In this document: one piece after another, positions 37,658 to 48,602 of the stretch
How positions within the stretch are numbered: position 1 is the stretch's first letter
How the letters are laid out: every line of letters starts with the position of its first letter
Source: Betaproteobacteria bacterium CG2_30_68_42
GTDB taxonomy: Bacteria; Pseudomonadota; Gammaproteobacteria; Burkholderiales; Rhodocyclaceae
DNA: 51,721 nucleotides
Assembly: GCA_001872285.1 (NCBI GenBank)
Contig: MNXU01000069.1
Coordinates: 1 to 51,721, forward strand
Direction of reading: 5' to 3'
Made by a program: the position numbers and the translations under genes
The notes under the pieces: model-generated
What the model was told of the DNA's origin: nothing
Database searches by the model: none
Seen by the model: the letters and a program-made list of their open reading frames with translations, nothing else

Positions 37658-38680
37658 ATGATGCAGTTTGCCGGCTTCACGCTTCGCAACAACCTGTTCG
37701 TCGCGCCCATGGCCGGGGTGACCGACCGGCCCTTCCGGAAACTGTGCAGGCGCTTCGGGGCGGGGCTCGCGGTGTCGGAGATGGTCACTTCGAATTCCCT
37801 GCTCTACGGCAGCGCGAAGACCGGCAGGCGCGCGGATCACGAGGGCGAGCCCGCGCCGGTCTCGGTACAGATCGCGGGTGCGGATCCGCGGATGATGGCC
37901 GCGGCGGCACGCCACAATGTCGAGCGCGGCGCGCAGATCATCGACATCAACATGGGCTGCCCGGCGAAGAAGGTGTGCAACACGCTCGCCGGCTCGGCAC
38001 TGCTTCGCGACGAGCCTCTGGTCGGACGCATCCTCGACGCGGTGGTGGGCGCGGTCGACGTTCCCGTGACGCTCAAGATTCGCACCGGCTGGGATCGTTC
38101 GGAGCGCAACGCCGTTCGCATCGCGGCCATCGCCGAGTCGGCCGGAGTTCGCGCGATCGCCATTCACGGCCGCACGCGCGCCTGCGGTTACGCGGGCGAA
38201 GCGGAGTACGACACGATCGCCGAGGTCAAGGCGCGCGTATCGATCCCGGTGATCGCGAACGGCGACATCACCACTGCCGAGAAGGCGAAGCGCGTGATCG
38301 AGTCGACGGGCGCGGACGCGGTGATGATCGGCCGTGCCGCGCAGGGCAGGCCGTGGATCTTCCGCGAGATCGAACACTATCTGGCCACCGGTCGCCACGC
38401 GAGCGCGCCGGAGGTGGCCGAGATCCATCGGGTGCTGCGCAGCCATCTCGCCGAACTCTACGCGTTCTACGGGCCCGACATCGGGGTGCGCGTCGCGCGC
38501 AAGCACATCTCGTGGTACACGAAGGGGATCGCCGGCTCGGCGCGCTTCCGCATGGAAATGAACCGGCTCGCGGAACCCGACGCGCAGATCTGCGCGGTTG
38601 ACGCGTTCTTCACCGATGCGGCTGCCGCAGACCCGCGGCTGCGTCTGGAAGAAATCGGCGAGGAGGCTGTGGCGGCATGA
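37658..38680 (+). CDS. dusB: tRNA dihydrouridine synthase B
   Basis: DusB is an FMN enzyme that reduces uridine to dihydrouridine in the tRNA D-loop (U17 in E. coli). The 340-residue protein has APMAGVTDRPFR, the catalytic-cysteine motif NMGCPAKKVCN, and the FMN-phosphate segments IHGRTR, IANGDI and IGRAAQGRPWIF. The first of two adjacent ATGs is used; the second (37661) is equally possible. Overlap with fis (ATGA) reproduces the widespread dusB-fis operon. Confidence 0.96.
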   Translation: MMQFAGFTLRNNLFVAPMAGVTDRPFRKLCRRFGAGLAVSEMVTSNSLLYGSAKTGRRADHEGEPAPVSVQIAGADPRMMAAAARHNVERGAQIIDINMGCPAKKVCNTLAGSALLRDEPLVGRILDAVVGAVDVPVTLKIRTGWDRSERNAVRIAAIAESAGVRAIAIHGRTRACGYAGEAEYDTIAEVKARVSIPVIANGDITTAEKAKRVIESTGADAVMIGRAAQGRPWIFREIEHYLATGRHASAPEVAEIHRVLRSHLAELYAFYGPDIGVRVARKHISWYTKGIAGSARFRMEMNRLAEPDAQICAVDAFFTDAAAADPRLRLEEIGEEAVAA

Positions 38681-38913
38681 CGCGCAGCGACATCGCGGAA
38701 TGCGTGCGCCGTACACTGGATCGCTATTTCCGCGACCTCGACGGCGAGAAACCGTCCGCGATCTATGACATGGTGCTCACGCAGGTGGAGCGCCCGATGC
38801 TCGAGGTGGTGATGCGCCAGGCGAACGGAAACCAGACGGTCGCCGCACGCATCCTTGGCATCAACCGCAACACGCTCCGGCGCAAGCTGGCCGAAAACAA
38901 CCTGACGCGATGA
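38677..38913 (+). CDS. fis: DNA-binding protein Fis
   Basis: Fis is a nucleoid-associated DNA-bending protein that governs rRNA promoters and recombination in enterobacteria. At 78 residues it is shorter than E. coli Fis, as usual in betaproteobacteria. The C-terminal helix-turn-helix reads [43 protein letters not shown] forms the dimer core. The N-terminal beta-hairpin arm is reduced. It is coupled to dusB and 34 bp upstream of purH. Confidence 0.95.
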   Translation: MTRSDIAECVRRTLDRYFRDLDGEKPSAIYDMVLTQVERPMLEVVMRQANGNQTVAARILGINRNTLRRKLAENNLTR

Positions 38914-38947
38914 GGGGCGACGGCTCCGGTCGCCCGATCCGCAAGGC

Positions 38948-40516
38948 ATGGAGAAGATGAAGATCGCGAGGGCACTGATCAGCGTTTCCGACAAGAAAGG
39001 GATCGTGGATTTCGCGCGCGGACTGCGTGCGCTCGGCGTCGAGCTGCTGTCCACCGGCGGCACCGCGAAGCTGCTGCGCGAGGCCGGTCTGGAAGTCAGG
39101 GAGATCGGCGAGTACACGGGATTTCCCGAGATGCTCGACGGGCGCCTCAAGACCCTGCACCCGAAGGTGCACGGAGGCATCCTGGCGCGGCGCGAGGATG
39201 CCGGCCACATGGCGCAGATCGATGCCGCCGGGATCCCCCCGATCGATCTGGTGGTGGTGAATCTGTATCCGTTCGCGCAGACGGTGGCCCGGTCCGGATG
39301 CACGATCGAGGACGCGATCGAGAACATCGACATCGGCGGGCCGACCCTGGTGCGGGCGGCGGCCAAGAATTGGCGCGGAGTCGCGGTGGTGACCGATCCG
39401 GCCGACTATGCCGAGGTACTCGCGCAGATGCAGGCGGATGCGGGTGCGCTCGCCGAGGCGATCCGCTTCGACCTCGCGCGCAAGGCGTTCACGCATACCG
39501 CGCGCTATGACGGTGCGATCGCGAACTACCTGACCGCGCTCGATGCCGCGGGCAATCGGGGCGAGTTCCCCGAGCGCCTCCAGATCGCCTTCGACCGCGT
39601 GCAGGCGCTGCGCTACGGCGAGAATCCGCACCAGAGTGCCGCCTTCTACCGCGAGCCGGATGCGGCGCCGGGGACGATCGCCGCGTACCGGCAGATCCAG
39701 GGTAAGGAGCTGTCCTACAACAACATCGCGGACGCCGACGCGGCCTGGGAGTGCGTGAAGAGCTTCGACACGGATGCCTGCGTGATCGTCAAGCACGCGA
39801 ATCCCTGCGGGGTGGCGCTCGGGGCGGGCGCCGTCGAGGCCTATCGCAAGGCCTTCGCCACCGACCCGGTGTCCGCATTCGGCGGCATCATCGCCTTCAA
39901 CCGCGCGGTGGACGGCGAGGCGGCGCGACTCGTCTCGCGGCAATTCCTCGAACTCGTCATCGCACCGTCCTTTTCGGAGGAAGCGCTCAGCGTGTTGGCG
40001 GCGAAGCAGAACGTGCGGGTGCTCGAAGTGCCGCTCGGTGCGCCCGCGCCCGGCTTCGATTTCAAGCGCATCGGCGGCGGACTGCTGGTGCAGTCCTTCG
40101 ATCGCGGGCGGGTGGATGCCGCCGGGCTCAAGGTCGTGACGCGGCGTGCGCCGGGCGAGGCCGAGCTTGCCGACCTGCTGTTCGCATGGCGGGTCGCGAA
40201 GTACGTGAAGTCGAACGCCATCGTCTATTGCAAGGAGGGGCGCACGGTGGGGATCGGAGCGGGCCAGATGAGCCGCGTCGATTCGGCCCGCATCGCGGCA
40301 TTCAAGGCCGAGCAGGCGGGACTCGCGATCGCCGGCTCGGTGGTCGCCTCGGATGCGTTCTTCCCGTTCCGCGACGGGCTCGACGTGCTCGCGAAGGCCG
40401 GCGCCACCGCGGTGATCCAGCCCGGCGGCAGCGTGCGTGATGCCGAGGTGATCGCGGCCGCGGACGAGCACGGTGTCGCGATGGTCTTCACCGGCCTGCG
40501 CCACTTCAGGCACTGA
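38948..40516 (+). CDS. purH: bifunctional AICAR transformylase / IMP cyclohydrolase
   Basis: PurH catalyses the last two steps of IMP synthesis. The 522-residue protein has an N-terminal cyclohydrolase domain ([47 protein letters not shown]) and a C-terminal transformylase domain with [13 protein letters not shown], the catalytic KHANPCG and the terminal [13 protein letters not shown] 38948 is used; an ATG three codons later is possible. It is followed by purD after 11 bp, the conserved purHD pair. Confidence 0.97.
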   Translation: MEKMKIARALISVSDKKGIVDFARGLRALGVELLSTGGTAKLLREAGLEVREIGEYTGFPEMLDGRLKTLHPKVHGGILARREDAGHMAQIDAAGIPPIDLVVVNLYPFAQTVARSGCTIEDAIENIDIGGPTLVRAAAKNWRGVAVVTDPADYAEVLAQMQADAGALAEAIRFDLARKAFTHTARYDGAIANYLTALDAAGNRGEFPERLQIAFDRVQALRYGENPHQSAAFYREPDAAPGTIAAYRQIQGKELSYNNIADADAAWECVKSFDTDACVIVKHANPCGVALGAGAVEAYRKAFATDPVSAFGGIIAFNRAVDGEAARLVSRQFLELVIAPSFSEEALSVLAAKQNVRVLEVPLGAPAPGFDFKRIGGGLLVQSFDRGRVDAAGLKVVTRRAPGEAELADLLFAWRVAKYVKSNAIVYCKEGRTVGIGAGQMSRVDSARIAAFKAEQAGLAIAGSVVASDAFFPFRDGLDVLAKAGATAVIQPGGSVRDAEVIAAADEHGVAMVFTGLRHFRH

Positions 40517-40527
40517 TCGCGGCTGCG

Positions 40528-41805
40528 ATGAAGCTGCTGGTGATCGGCGGCGGCGGGCGCGAGCATGCGCTGGCGTGGCGGCTCGCCGCATCGCCGCGCG
40601 TGCAGAAGGTGTTCGTGGCACCGGGCAACGCGGGCACGGCGTGCGAGCCTGGCCTGTCCAACGTTCCCCTGACCGACATCGACACGCTCGCCGCGTTCGC
40701 CGCGCGCGAGCGGGTGCATTTCACCGTGGTCGGCCCCGAGGCTCCGCTCGCCGCCGGCATCGTCGATGCGTTCCGTGCCGCCGGAGTGCGCATCTTCGGG
40801 CCCACGCGGGCGGCCGCGCGGCTGGAGAGTTCGAAGGAGTTCGCCAAGCGCTTCATGCAGCGGCACGGCATCCCGACCGCAGGCTTCGAGACCTTCGCGG
40901 ATGCGGCGGCGGCGCATGCCTGGGTGGACGCGCATCCCGGCCCGCTGGTGGTGAAGGCGGACGGACTGGCCGCCGGCAAGGGGGTGGTGGTGGCTGCCGG
41001 GAGCGAGGAGGCGCATGCCGCGGTGGATGCGATGATGGTCGAGGCGCGCATGGGCGAGGCCGGCGGGCGCGTGGTGATCGAGGAGCGCCTCGAAGGCGAG
41101 GAGGCGAGCTTCATCGTGGCTGCGGATACGCGCAACGCGCTGGCCCTCGCGACCAGCCAGGACCACAAGCGGCTGCGCGACGGCGACCTCGGGCCGAATA
41201 CCGGCGGCATGGGCGCCGTTTCCCCCGCTGCCGTGGTCACGCCGGAAGTGCATGCGCGGGTGATGCGCGAAGTGATCGCGCCTGCGCTGGCAGGAATGGC
41301 GGAGGAGGGAACGCCGTATCAGGGCTTCCTCTATGCCGGACTCATGATCGATCCGGCGGGCAGTCCGAAGGTGCTGGAATTCAACTGCCGTCTGGGCGAT
41401 CCGGAGACCCAGCCGATCATGATGCGGCTGAAGAGCGACTTGGTCGAACTGATCGAGGCCGCCATCGAGGGAAGGCTCGATACCTGCGAGGCGGCCTGGG
41501 ATCGCCGGGTCGCGCTCGGGGTGGTGCTCGCGGCGGCCGGCTATCCGGACGCGCCGCGCAAGGGCGACGCGATCGAGGGTCTGCCCGCGGCGAGCGACGA
41601 CTGCCACGTCTTCCACGCCGGCACGCGGGAAGACGAAGGGCGCATCGTCACGAGTGGCGGGCGGGTGCTGTGCGTCACCGCGCTGGGCGACAACGTGCGG
41701 ATCGCGCGCGCGCGTGCCTACGAGGTCGTCGAGCGCATCCGCTTCGAGGGCATGCAGTTGCGCAGCGACATCGGCCAGCGGGCGCTCAACGCGCGCAAGC
41801 CCTGA
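40528..41805 (+). CDS. purD: phosphoribosylamine-glycine ligase
   Basis: PurD (GAR synthetase) joins phosphoribosylamine and glycine with ATP. The 425-residue ATP-grasp protein has the start [17 protein letters not shown], the ATP-grasp segment [18 protein letters not shown], and the metal-binding [14 protein letters not shown]. The length is typical. It lies directly after purH and 28 bp before hemF. Confidence 0.97.
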   Translation: MKLLVIGGGGREHALAWRLAASPRVQKVFVAPGNAGTACEPGLSNVPLTDIDTLAAFAARERVHFTVVGPEAPLAAGIVDAFRAAGVRIFGPTRAAARLESSKEFAKRFMQRHGIPTAGFETFADAAAAHAWVDAHPGPLVVKADGLAAGKGVVVAAGSEEAHAAVDAMMVEARMGEAGGRVVIEERLEGEEASFIVAADTRNALALATSQDHKRLRDGDLGPNTGGMGAVSPAAVVTPEVHARVMREVIAPALAGMAEEGTPYQGFLYAGLMIDPAGSPKVLEFNCRLGDPETQPIMMRLKSDLVELIEAAIEGRLDTCEAAWDRRVALGVVLAAAGYPDAPRKGDAIEGLPAASDDCHVFHAGTREDEGRIVTSGGRVLCVTALGDNVRIARARAYEVVERIRFEGMQLRSDIGQRALNARKP

Positions 41806-41833
41806 CGCGCGCCTCGCAGGCGGGCCGGCAAGC

Positions 41834-42736
41834 ATGGACCTCACGCAACTGCACGACTATCTGAGCGGCTTGCAGGCGCGAATCGTCGAGGCGCTCGAGA
41901 CCTTCGACGGCAGCCGCTTCCGCGATGACGTCTGGGAGCGGCCGGGAGGCGGCGGCGGGAGCACCCGCATTCTGGAGGAAGGCGGGTTCTTCGAGCGCGC
42001 CGGGGTCGGATTCTCGCAGGTGAACGGGGATACGCTGCCGGGCTCCGCGAGCGCGGCGCACCCTGGGCTCGCCGGGCGCGGCTTCGAGGCGATCGGCATC
42101 TCGCTGGTGCTTCATCCGCGCAATCCCTACTGCCCGACGGTGCACATGAACCTGCGCTTCTTCCATGCCAGCGCCCGCGCGGAGGATGACGAGGGCATCT
42201 GGTGGTTCGGTGGGGGGACGGACCTCACGCCCTACTACCCGTTCGAGGAGGACGTGCGGCATTTCCACGCGCGCTGCAAGGCGGCGCTCGATCCGTTCGG
42301 CCCGGATCTGCACCGGCGCTTCAAGCAGGCCTGCGACCGCTATTTCTTCATCCGCCACCGCGACGAACCGCGCGGAGTGGGCGGGATCTTCTTCGACGAT
42401 TTCAGCGAGGGCGGGTTCGAGCGCTCGTTCGCGCTCGTGCGCAGCGTCGGCGACGCCTTCCTCGATGCGTATCTGCCGATCGTCGGGCGGCGCCGCGCCA
42501 TCCCCTGGGGCGATCGCGAGCGCGATTTCCAGGCCTTTCGCCGCGGGCGCTACGTCGAGTTCAACCTGGTGCAGGACCGCGGCACGCTGTTCGGGCTGCA
42601 ATCGGGCGGGCGTGCAGAATCGATCCTGATGTCGTTGCCGCCGCTCGCGCGCTGGCGCTACGACTGGAAGCCGGAACCCGGCAGCCCGGAGGAGGCGCTG
42701 TACCGGGATTTCCTGCCGCCGCGCGACTGGGTCTAG
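41834..42736 (+). CDS. hemF: oxygen-dependent coproporphyrinogen III oxidase
   Basis: HemF converts coproporphyrinogen III to protoporphyrinogen IX using O2 in heme synthesis. The 300-residue protein has the family signatures [48 protein letters not shown] and [18 protein letters not shown]. The presence of the oxygen-dependent enzyme shows that the organism can live aerobically. It follows purD and precedes the AsmA-like gene with 70 bp between. Confidence 0.97.
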   Translation: MDLTQLHDYLSGLQARIVEALETFDGSRFRDDVWERPGGGGGSTRILEEGGFFERAGVGFSQVNGDTLPGSASAAHPGLAGRGFEAIGISLVLHPRNPYCPTVHMNLRFFHASARAEDDEGIWWFGGGTDLTPYYPFEEDVRHFHARCKAALDPFGPDLHRRFKQACDRYFFIRHRDEPRGVGGIFFDDFSEGGFERSFALVRSVGDAFLDAYLPIVGRRRAIPWGDRERDFQAFRRGRYVEFNLVQDRGTLFGLQSGGRAESILMSLPPLARWRYDWKPEPGSPEEALYRDFLPPRDWV

Positions 42737-42755
42737 CGCGTCCCGGAGCTTGGCT

Positions 42756-42761
42756 TACAAT
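42756..42761 (+). promoter_or_regulatory. candidate -10 element of the AsmA-like gene
   Basis: TACAAT within GGCTTACAATCC lies 45 bp before the chosen ATG at 42807, in the 70-bp spacer after hemF. A GAAGGGGAGGAA tract follows. The -35 region is not recognisable. Confidence 0.3.
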
Positions 42762-42806
42762 CCTGCGCCGGGAAGGGGAGGAATCCGGCCGCGAGGGACA
42801 TCGAGG

Positions 42807-44543
42807 ATGGATCAGCAGATCGTTTACTTGAGAACTCCGACCGGCGAACAGGCGATCGCACAGAAGACGCGCATCGTCCAGCGCAACCTGAGGAACGTGC
42901 TCGACCTGGTCGATGGCAGGCGCAGCGTCGGCGAGATCCTGCGCAAGTTCGGCGACGCCACGATCGCCGAGGCGGCACTGGCCGACCTGGAGCGCGGCGG
43001 ATTCGTCGAGACCGCGCGCGCGCGTGCCCTGCGCGAGGGCGCGGGGCAGGCGGACGCGGGAGCGCCGGAGGCGACCGCCGACAAGATCGAGCGGCTGAAG
43101 AAGGAGACGTTCGCCGCGCTCGATGGTGACGAAAACATCACCATCATGGACCCGCTCGATTTTCCCGAAGCGGGGATCGCCGGAACGGCATCGGGCGGCG
43201 AGGCGTGGGGCCCGGGTGCCGCGGCGGAGGACGGAGACGAGTTCGCGGATCTGGCCGCCGCGGCGCGACAACAGCCTTCGGGCAAGCCGGTGTTCACCGA
43301 GGACGAGACCGCCTTGCGCGACCTGCACGCCGAACGCAGCCACGGGACCGGCAGATGGCTGAAGCGGCTTTCGTTTGCGCTGGGCGCGATCGTTTTCGCC
43401 GCTGCCGCCGGAGTGATCTTCTTTCCGTTCGATTATTACCTGCCGCGCATCGAGCTGGGGGTACGCGCGAGCATCGGCGAGCCGATCCGCCTGGGCGCCA
43501 TGCACTTCACCCTGACGCCGAGCCCCGGCATCGAGATCGAGCATGTGCGCGTGGGCGAGGACAGCGCGCTGCGGGTCGGGAAGATCATCGTCGCTCCCGA
43601 GTTCGGCAGTCTCCTTTCGTCGCCGAAGATCCTGCGCGAGGTCGTGCTCGATCACGTCGAAGCCGACGCCGCGGTCCTGCCGCGCATCGCCGGCTGGTTC
43701 AACGGCGGCTATTTCCGCGCGCGCAGCCTGCGCTTCGACCGGACCACGCTCAAGCTCGGGCGCACGGCGGTGGAGGGGCTCGGCGGGCAGGTGATCCTGG
43801 ACACAGAGGGCCGGATGCAGGAGATCCACTTCGTCGATTCCACAGGCACCCTGAGCGGAACGCTGGTACCGGAAGGTGCGAGCCATCGCATCGCCCTCGG
43901 CGCGGCGGAATGGAAACTTCCCGGATACGACTGGATCAAGCTCTCCACCTTCGATGCCGCCGGCATCCTCACTCCGGGCTCGCTGAAGATCGAGAAATTC
44001 GACGCGCGCGCCTTCGACGGCGTGGTCTCCGGTTCCGCCCGGCTCGTCTGGGGCGACGGCGCCGAGTTCTCCGCCAGCCTGAACCTCAAGCATGTCGGCC
44101 TGGCAAGCCTGATGCCGGCGGTGCGCAAGGATCTTCTGCTCGCGGGCGATCTCGATGCGGGGCTGCGCATGGCCGGGCGGGCGTCGAACTTCGACAAGCT
44201 CGGCGAACGGCTCGCGGCCGAGGGCGACTTCACGATCCAGCGGGGTGTGCTCTCGAATTTCGATTTTGCAGAGGCGGTGCGCTCACGTGCGCCGGGCCCG
44301 ACGCGCGGCGGGCAGACCCGGTTCGAGAAGGCGGGCGGAGTGTTCCGCATCGACGGCGGGATCTGGCGGATCGCCAACCTGAGTTTCGAATCCGGGCTGA
44401 TGCGCGGCGCGGGTTCGCTCACCATCGGCGCGGCGGAGGTATCCGGCGCGATGTCGGTCGCCTTCCTCGGGGCGAACCAGGCGCGCGCCGTGGTGGGCGT
44501 GAGCGGGCGCATCCCGGATCCCTTCCTCACCGTGCGGCGCTGA
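42807..44543 (+). CDS. AsmA-like membrane protein with N-terminal winged-helix-like segment
   Basis: This 578-residue protein is modular. Residues about 22-70 (VLDLVDGRRSVGEILRKFG, then ALADLERGGFVET) resemble a small winged-helix. An acidic Ala/Gly/Glu-rich linker of about 110 residues follows. A single transmembrane segment lies near 188-210 (LSFALGAIVFAAAAGVIFF). The periplasmic C-terminal two thirds looks like AsmA-type repeats (GEPIRLGAMHFTLTPSPGIEIEHVRVGE, a repeated beta pattern), related to proteins proposed to move lipids or shape the outer membrane. The DNA-binding potential of the cytoplasmic part is unproven; it may be a protein-interaction domain. It converges on the aminotransferase gene with a 19-bp gap. 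Confidence 0.82.
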   Translation: MDQQIVYLRTPTGEQAIAQKTRIVQRNLRNVLDLVDGRRSVGEILRKFGDATIAEAALADLERGGFVETARARALREGAGQADAGAPEATADKIERLKKETFAALDGDENITIMDPLDFPEAGIAGTASGGEAWGPGAAAEDGDEFADLAAAARQQPSGKPVFTEDETALRDLHAERSHGTGRWLKRLSFALGAIVFAAAAGVIFFPFDYYLPRIELGVRASIGEPIRLGAMHFTLTPSPGIEIEHVRVGEDSALRVGKIIVAPEFGSLLSSPKILREVVLDHVEADAAVLPRIAGWFNGGYFRARSLRFDRTTLKLGRTAVEGLGGQVILDTEGRMQEIHFVDSTGTLSGTLVPEGASHRIALGAAEWKLPGYDWIKLSTFDAAGILTPGSLKIEKFDARAFDGVVSGSARLVWGDGAEFSASLNLKHVGLASLMPAVRKDLLLAGDLDAGLRMAGRASNFDKLGERLAAEGDFTIQRGVLSNFDFAEAVRSRAPGPTRGGQTRFEKAGGVFRIDGGIWRIANLSFESGLMRGAGSLTIGAAEVSGAMSVAFLGANQARAVVGVSGRIPDPFLTVRR

Positions 44544-44562
44544 GCCCGCGCGGGTGCCGCAT

Positions 44563-45771
44563 TCAGGACTTCAGCACCGCCGCGATCGCGTCCGCCGTGT
44601 AGTCGATGTTGCGGGAATTGAGCGCGGCCAGGCAGATGCGGCCGCTCGCCACCGCGTAGATCCCGCTTTCCTCGCGCAGGCGCTCGACCTGCTGCGCGCT
44701 GAGGCCGGTGAAGGAGAACATCCCGCGCTGGCGCACGATGAAGGAGAAATCCTGCGCCACACCGCGCGAGCGCAGCCGGTCGACGAGTCCGGTGCGCATG
44801 TCGCGGATGCGGTTGCGCATCTCGCCCAGCTCTTCCTCCCACAGGGCGCGCAGCAGCGCATCGGAGAGCACCGCGGTGACGATCGCCCCACCGTGTGTGG
44901 GCGGGCTCGAGTAGTTCGTCCGCACCACGCGCTTCACCTGCGAGAGCACGCGCGCGGCCTCCTCGCGGCTCGAGGTGACGATCGACAGCGCGCCCACCCG
45001 CTCGCCGTAGAGCGAGAACGACTTGGAGAACGAGCTGGCGATGAGGAAGTTCACGCCCGCATCCGCGAACACGCGCACGGCGGCGGCGTCCTGCTCGATG
45101 CCGTCGGCGAAGCCCTGGTAGGCCAGATCGAGAAAGGCGAGGAGGCCGCGCGCGCGGACGATGCCGGCGATCTCGCGCCATTGCGTCTCGTCGAGGTCGG
45201 CGCCGGTGGGGTTGTGGCAGCAGGCGTGGAGCACGACCACGGTTCCGGCGGCAGTCGCGCCGAGTGCCGCCTTCATGCCGTCGAAATCGACCCCGCGGGT
45301 GGCCGGATCGTAGTAGCGGTAGGTCGCGACCGTGAACCCGGCCGCCTCGAACAGGGCGCGATGGTTGACCCAGCTCGGGTCGCTGATGCTGACCGCCGCC
45401 GGTGGCAGCAGCTTGCGAATGAAGTCCGCCCCGACCTTGAGCGCCCCGGTGCCGCCCAGGCTCTGGACGGTGACCACCCGGCCCTCGGCGAGCAGCGCCG
45501 AAGCAGCCCCGAATACCAGCGCCTGCACCGCGCCGGTGTAAGCGGCCGGGCCGTCGATCGGCTGATAGTTGCGCGGCGGCGCCGCCTGCAGGCGCGCCTT
45601 CTCCGCCTCCCGCACTGCGCGCAGCAGGGGGACCTTGCCCTCGTCGTTGCAATACACCCCCACGCCGAGATTGACCTTGTTCGTACGCGGATCGGCGTTG
45701 AAGGCCTCGGTCAGGCCGAGGATGGGGTCGCGGGGCGCCGTCGCCACCGCTGCGAACAAGGATGAGTCCAT
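44563..45771 (-). CDS. tyrB: aromatic amino acid aminotransferase (class I, AspC/TyrB type)
   Basis: This PLP enzyme transaminates aromatic amino acids and aspartate with 2-oxoglutarate. The 402-residue protein has [58 protein letters not shown] and the PLP-lysine segment [18 protein letters not shown], with an SxxK lysine and downstream Arg. AspC and TyrB cannot be separated reliably by eye, so the symbol is provisional. It is divergent from uvrB across 149 bp. Confidence 0.93.
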   Translation of the reverse strand: MDSSLFAAVATAPRDPILGLTEAFNADPRTNKVNLGVGVYCNDEGKVPLLRAVREAEKARLQAAPPRNYQPIDGPAAYTGAVQALVFGAASALLAEGRVVTVQSLGGTGALKVGADFIRKLLPPAAVSISDPSWVNHRALFEAAGFTVATYRYYDPATRGVDFDGMKAALGATAAGTVVVLHACCHNPTGADLDETQWREIAGIVRARGLLAFLDLAYQGFADGIEQDAAAVRVFADAGVNFLIASSFSKSFSLYGERVGALSIVTSSREEAARVLSQVKRVVRTNYSSPPTHGGAIVTAVLSDALLRALWEEELGEMRNRIRDMRTGLVDRLRSRGVAQDFSFIVRQRGMFSFTGLSAQQVERLREESGIYAVASGRICLAALNSRNIDYTADAIAAVLKS

Positions 45772-45920
45772 GGCTGCTCCGTGTGTCGTTTCGCGCCGGC
45801 GCTCGCGCGGATCGCGCGCGAATGCGTGTCCGGTCGGGGAAACTACGGAATAATGCGCGTTTCGCCCGGCCGTGCCGTCACCGGGAATCGGTGGCGAAGC
45901 CGGCGGGGCGCAATCCTAAC

Positions 45921-47978
45921 ATGAGCCATCCCTCCGAGCACCCGGAACTCCTCTGCTTCGAAGGCAGCCCGTTCGGCCTGTACCAGCCCTTCGAGCCGGC
46001 CGGAGACCAGCCCGAGGCGATCCAGGCGCTGGTGCAGGGGCTGCGCGACGGCCTCGCCTTCCAGACGCTGCTGGGCGTGACCGGCTCGGGCAAGACCTAC
46101 ACGATGGCGCATGTCATCGCCCGGCTCGGGCGTCCGGCGCTGGTGCTCGCGCCGAACAAGACGCTGGCCGCCCAGTTGTATTCCGAGTTCCGCGAGTTCT
46201 TCCCGCACAACGCGGTCGAGTATTTCGTTTCGTACTACGACTACTACCAGCCCGAGGCCTACGTTCCCTCGCGCGATCTCTACATCGAGAAGGACTCCTC
46301 GATCAACGAGCACATCGAGCAGATGCGGCTGTCGGCCACCAAGTCGCTGCTGGAGCGGCGCGACTGCGTGATCGTGTGCACCGTCTCGGCGATCTACGGG
46401 ATCGGCGACCCGGTCGATTATCACAGCATGGTGCTGCATCTGCGCACGGGCAGCCGCATCGGCCAGCGCGAGCTGATCCGGCGGCTCGTCGACATGCAGT
46501 ACGAGCGCAGCGAGCTCGATTTCCGCCGCGGCACGTTCCGCGTGCGCGGCGAGACGATCGACGTGTTCCCCGCCGAGCACGCAGACGAGGCGCTTCGCAT
46601 CGAGCTCGACGTCGATACGGTGGAGAGCCTGAGCCTGTTCGACCCGATGACCGGCGAGCGCGCGCGGCGCCTCGTGCGCTTCACCGTCTATCCTTCGAGC
46701 CACTATGTCACCCCGCGCGCGACCACGCTGCGCGCGATCGAAGCGATCAAGGAGGAACTCGCCGCGCGCGCCGAGGGGTTCCATGCCAACGGCAAGCTGG
46801 TCGAGGCGCAGCGCATCGAGCAACGCACGCGCTTCGACCTGGAAATGCTCGTCGAACTCGGCTTCTGCAAGGGGATCGAGAACTACTCGCGGCACCTCTC
46901 GGGGCGCAAGCCCGGAGAGCCGCCGCCGACGCTGATCGACTATCTGCCGCCCGACGCGCTGATGTTCATCGACGAGAGCCACGTCACCATCCCGCAGCTC
47001 GGCGGGATGTACCGGGGAGACCACTCGCGCAAGCAGAACCTGGTCGACTACGGCTTCCGACTGCCTTCGGCGCTCGACAACCGCCCGCTCACCTTCGAGG
47101 AATTCGAGCGCCTCATGCCGCAGACGATCTTCGTTTCGGCAACCCCGGCCGAGTACGAGGCGAGCCACAGCGGCCAGGTGGTGGAGCAGGTCGTGCGGCC
47201 CACCGGCGTGGTCGATCCGCGCGTCGAGGTGCGCCCCGCCGCGACCCAGGTCGACGACCTGCTGGGCGAGATCCGGCTGCGCGCCGGCCGCGGCGAGCGG
47301 GTGCTGGTCACCACGCTCACCAAGCGGCTGGCGGAGGATCTCACCGAGTATCTGGGCGAGCACGGCATCCGCGTGCGCTACCTGCACTCGGACATCGACA
47401 CCGTGGAGCGGGTCGAGATCATCCGCGACCTGCGGCTCGGGGTGTTCGACGTGCTGGTGGGCATCAACCTGTTGCGCGAGGGACTGGACATTCCGGAGGT
47501 CTCCCTGGTGGCGATCCTCGACGCCGACAAGGAAGGCTTCCTGCGCTCGGAGCGCTCGCTCATCCAGACCATGGGACGCGCCGCGCGCCACGTCGGCGGC
47601 ACCGCTCTTCTCTTTGCCGACCGGATCACCGAGTCGATGCGCCGCGCGATCGCCGAGACCGAACGGCGCCGGGCGAAGCAGGAGATCCATAACACCGAGC
47701 ACGGCCTCACCGCGCGCAGCGTGGTGAAGCGCGTCCGCGATCTGATCGACGGCGTCCATGACGGCGGGGACATGCGCGCCGCGCTCGCGGTGGAACAGGA
47801 ACGTGCCCGCTACGAGGCGCTCGACGCGAAGGCGCTGGGGCGCGAGATCCGGCGCATCGAGAAGGCGATGATGGAGGCTGCGCGCAACCTGGAGTTCGAG
47901 ACGGCGGCGCGGCTGCGCGACGAACTCTCGCGGCTGAGGGAGCTCGCCTTCGGGGCCGATCCGCGCAGCGCGGACTGA
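45921..47978 (+). CDS. uvrB: excinuclease ABC subunit UvrB
   Basis: UvrB is the damage-verifying helicase-like subunit of nucleotide excision repair, acting with UvrA and UvrC. The 685-residue protein has Walker [11 protein letters not shown], the beta-hairpin [12 protein letters not shown], the DEAD-like motif IDESH, helicase motif [11 protein letters not shown], and a C-terminal UVR motif ([22 protein letters not shown]). The length is standard. ATG 45921 gives the usual start. No clear LexA box is visible in the 149-bp spacer. Confidence 0.98.
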   Translation: MSHPSEHPELLCFEGSPFGLYQPFEPAGDQPEAIQALVQGLRDGLAFQTLLGVTGSGKTYTMAHVIARLGRPALVLAPNKTLAAQLYSEFREFFPHNAVEYFVSYYDYYQPEAYVPSRDLYIEKDSSINEHIEQMRLSATKSLLERRDCVIVCTVSAIYGIGDPVDYHSMVLHLRTGSRIGQRELIRRLVDMQYERSELDFRRGTFRVRGETIDVFPAEHADEALRIELDVDTVESLSLFDPMTGERARRLVRFTVYPSSHYVTPRATTLRAIEAIKEELAARAEGFHANGKLVEAQRIEQRTRFDLEMLVELGFCKGIENYSRHLSGRKPGEPPPTLIDYLPPDALMFIDESHVTIPQLGGMYRGDHSRKQNLVDYGFRLPSALDNRPLTFEEFERLMPQTIFVSATPAEYEASHSGQVVEQVVRPTGVVDPRVEVRPAATQVDDLLGEIRLRAGRGERVLVTTLTKRLAEDLTEYLGEHGIRVRYLHSDIDTVERVEIIRDLRLGVFDVLVGINLLREGLDIPEVSLVAILDADKEGFLRSERSLIQTMGRAARHVGGTALLFADRITESMRRAIAETERRRAKQEIHNTEHGLTARSVVKRVRDLIDGVHDGGDMRAALAVEQERARYEALDAKALGREIRRIEKAMMEAARNLEFETAARLRDELSRLRELAFGADPRSAD

Positions 47979-48040
47979 CCAGGGACTTTCGCGCAGCCGC
48001 CGATGCGGGCACAATGCGCGCTGTTCGAGGGAGGAAATCC

Positions 48041-48589
48041 ATGAAGCAAGACGCCACCCGGCGCGCTTTCCTGTGCCGTACCGTCCGCCTCGCCTGCGCC
48101 GCTCCGCTGCTGTCGCTGGCATCCGCCGCGCGGGCGGCGGGAACGCGCTCGCGCGCCGTGGCGCTCGCCCACACCCATACCGGGGAGCTGCTCGATGTGG
48201 TGTATGCGGTCGGCGGCCGCTATGTCCCCGAGGCGCTGCGCCGGATCGACCGCTTTTTGCGTGACCACTACGACGGAGCGATCGGGCGCATCGATCCGGC
48301 GCTCTTCGATCAGTTGCATGCGCTGGCGCAGGCGTTCGGCGCGAGCCGTCCGTTCGAGGTGATCTCGGGCTATCGCAGTCCACAGACCAACGCGGCGCTG
48401 CGCCGGCGCTCGGGCGGCGTGGCGAGCCACAGCCTGCACATGGAAGGACGGGCGATCGACATCCGGCTGCCCGACGTCGATCTGGCCGATCTGCGCGATG
48501 CGGCGCGCGCGATGCGCGCCGGCGGAGTCGGCTACTACCCGGCCTCGCAGTTCGTCCACATCGACACCGGACGCGTGAGAACCTGGTAG
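48041..48589 (+). CDS. Tat-exported DUF882 / M15-like peptidase (YcbK/MepK type)
   Basis: This 182-residue protein begins with a twin-arginine signal (TRRAFLCR, then a hydrophobic LACAAPLLSLASAARA) and has a DUF882 domain. SGYRSPQTNAALR and GVASHSLHMEGRAIDIRLP contain the zinc ligands of the M15A peptidase fold, with the final HIDTG. The E. coli homologue YcbK (MepK) cuts peptidoglycan cross-links made by L,D-transpeptidases. ATG 48041 follows GAGGGAGGAAATCC. It converges on an L,D-transpeptidase gene with a 13-bp gap, supporting that role. Confidence 0.93.
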   Translation: MKQDATRRAFLCRTVRLACAAPLLSLASAARAAGTRSRAVALAHTHTGELLDVVYAVGGRYVPEALRRIDRFLRDHYDGAIGRIDPALFDQLHALAQAFGASRPFEVISGYRSPQTNAALRRRSGGVASHSLHMEGRAIDIRLPDVDLADLRDAARAMRAGGVGYYPASQFVHIDTGRVRTW

Positions 48590-48602
48590 CGCCGCCGGCT
48601 GT

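Noticed and set aside
45843-48383. An 846-codon minus-strand frame opposite uvrB.
   Set aside because: Antisense shadow of uvrB with no recognisable protein features.
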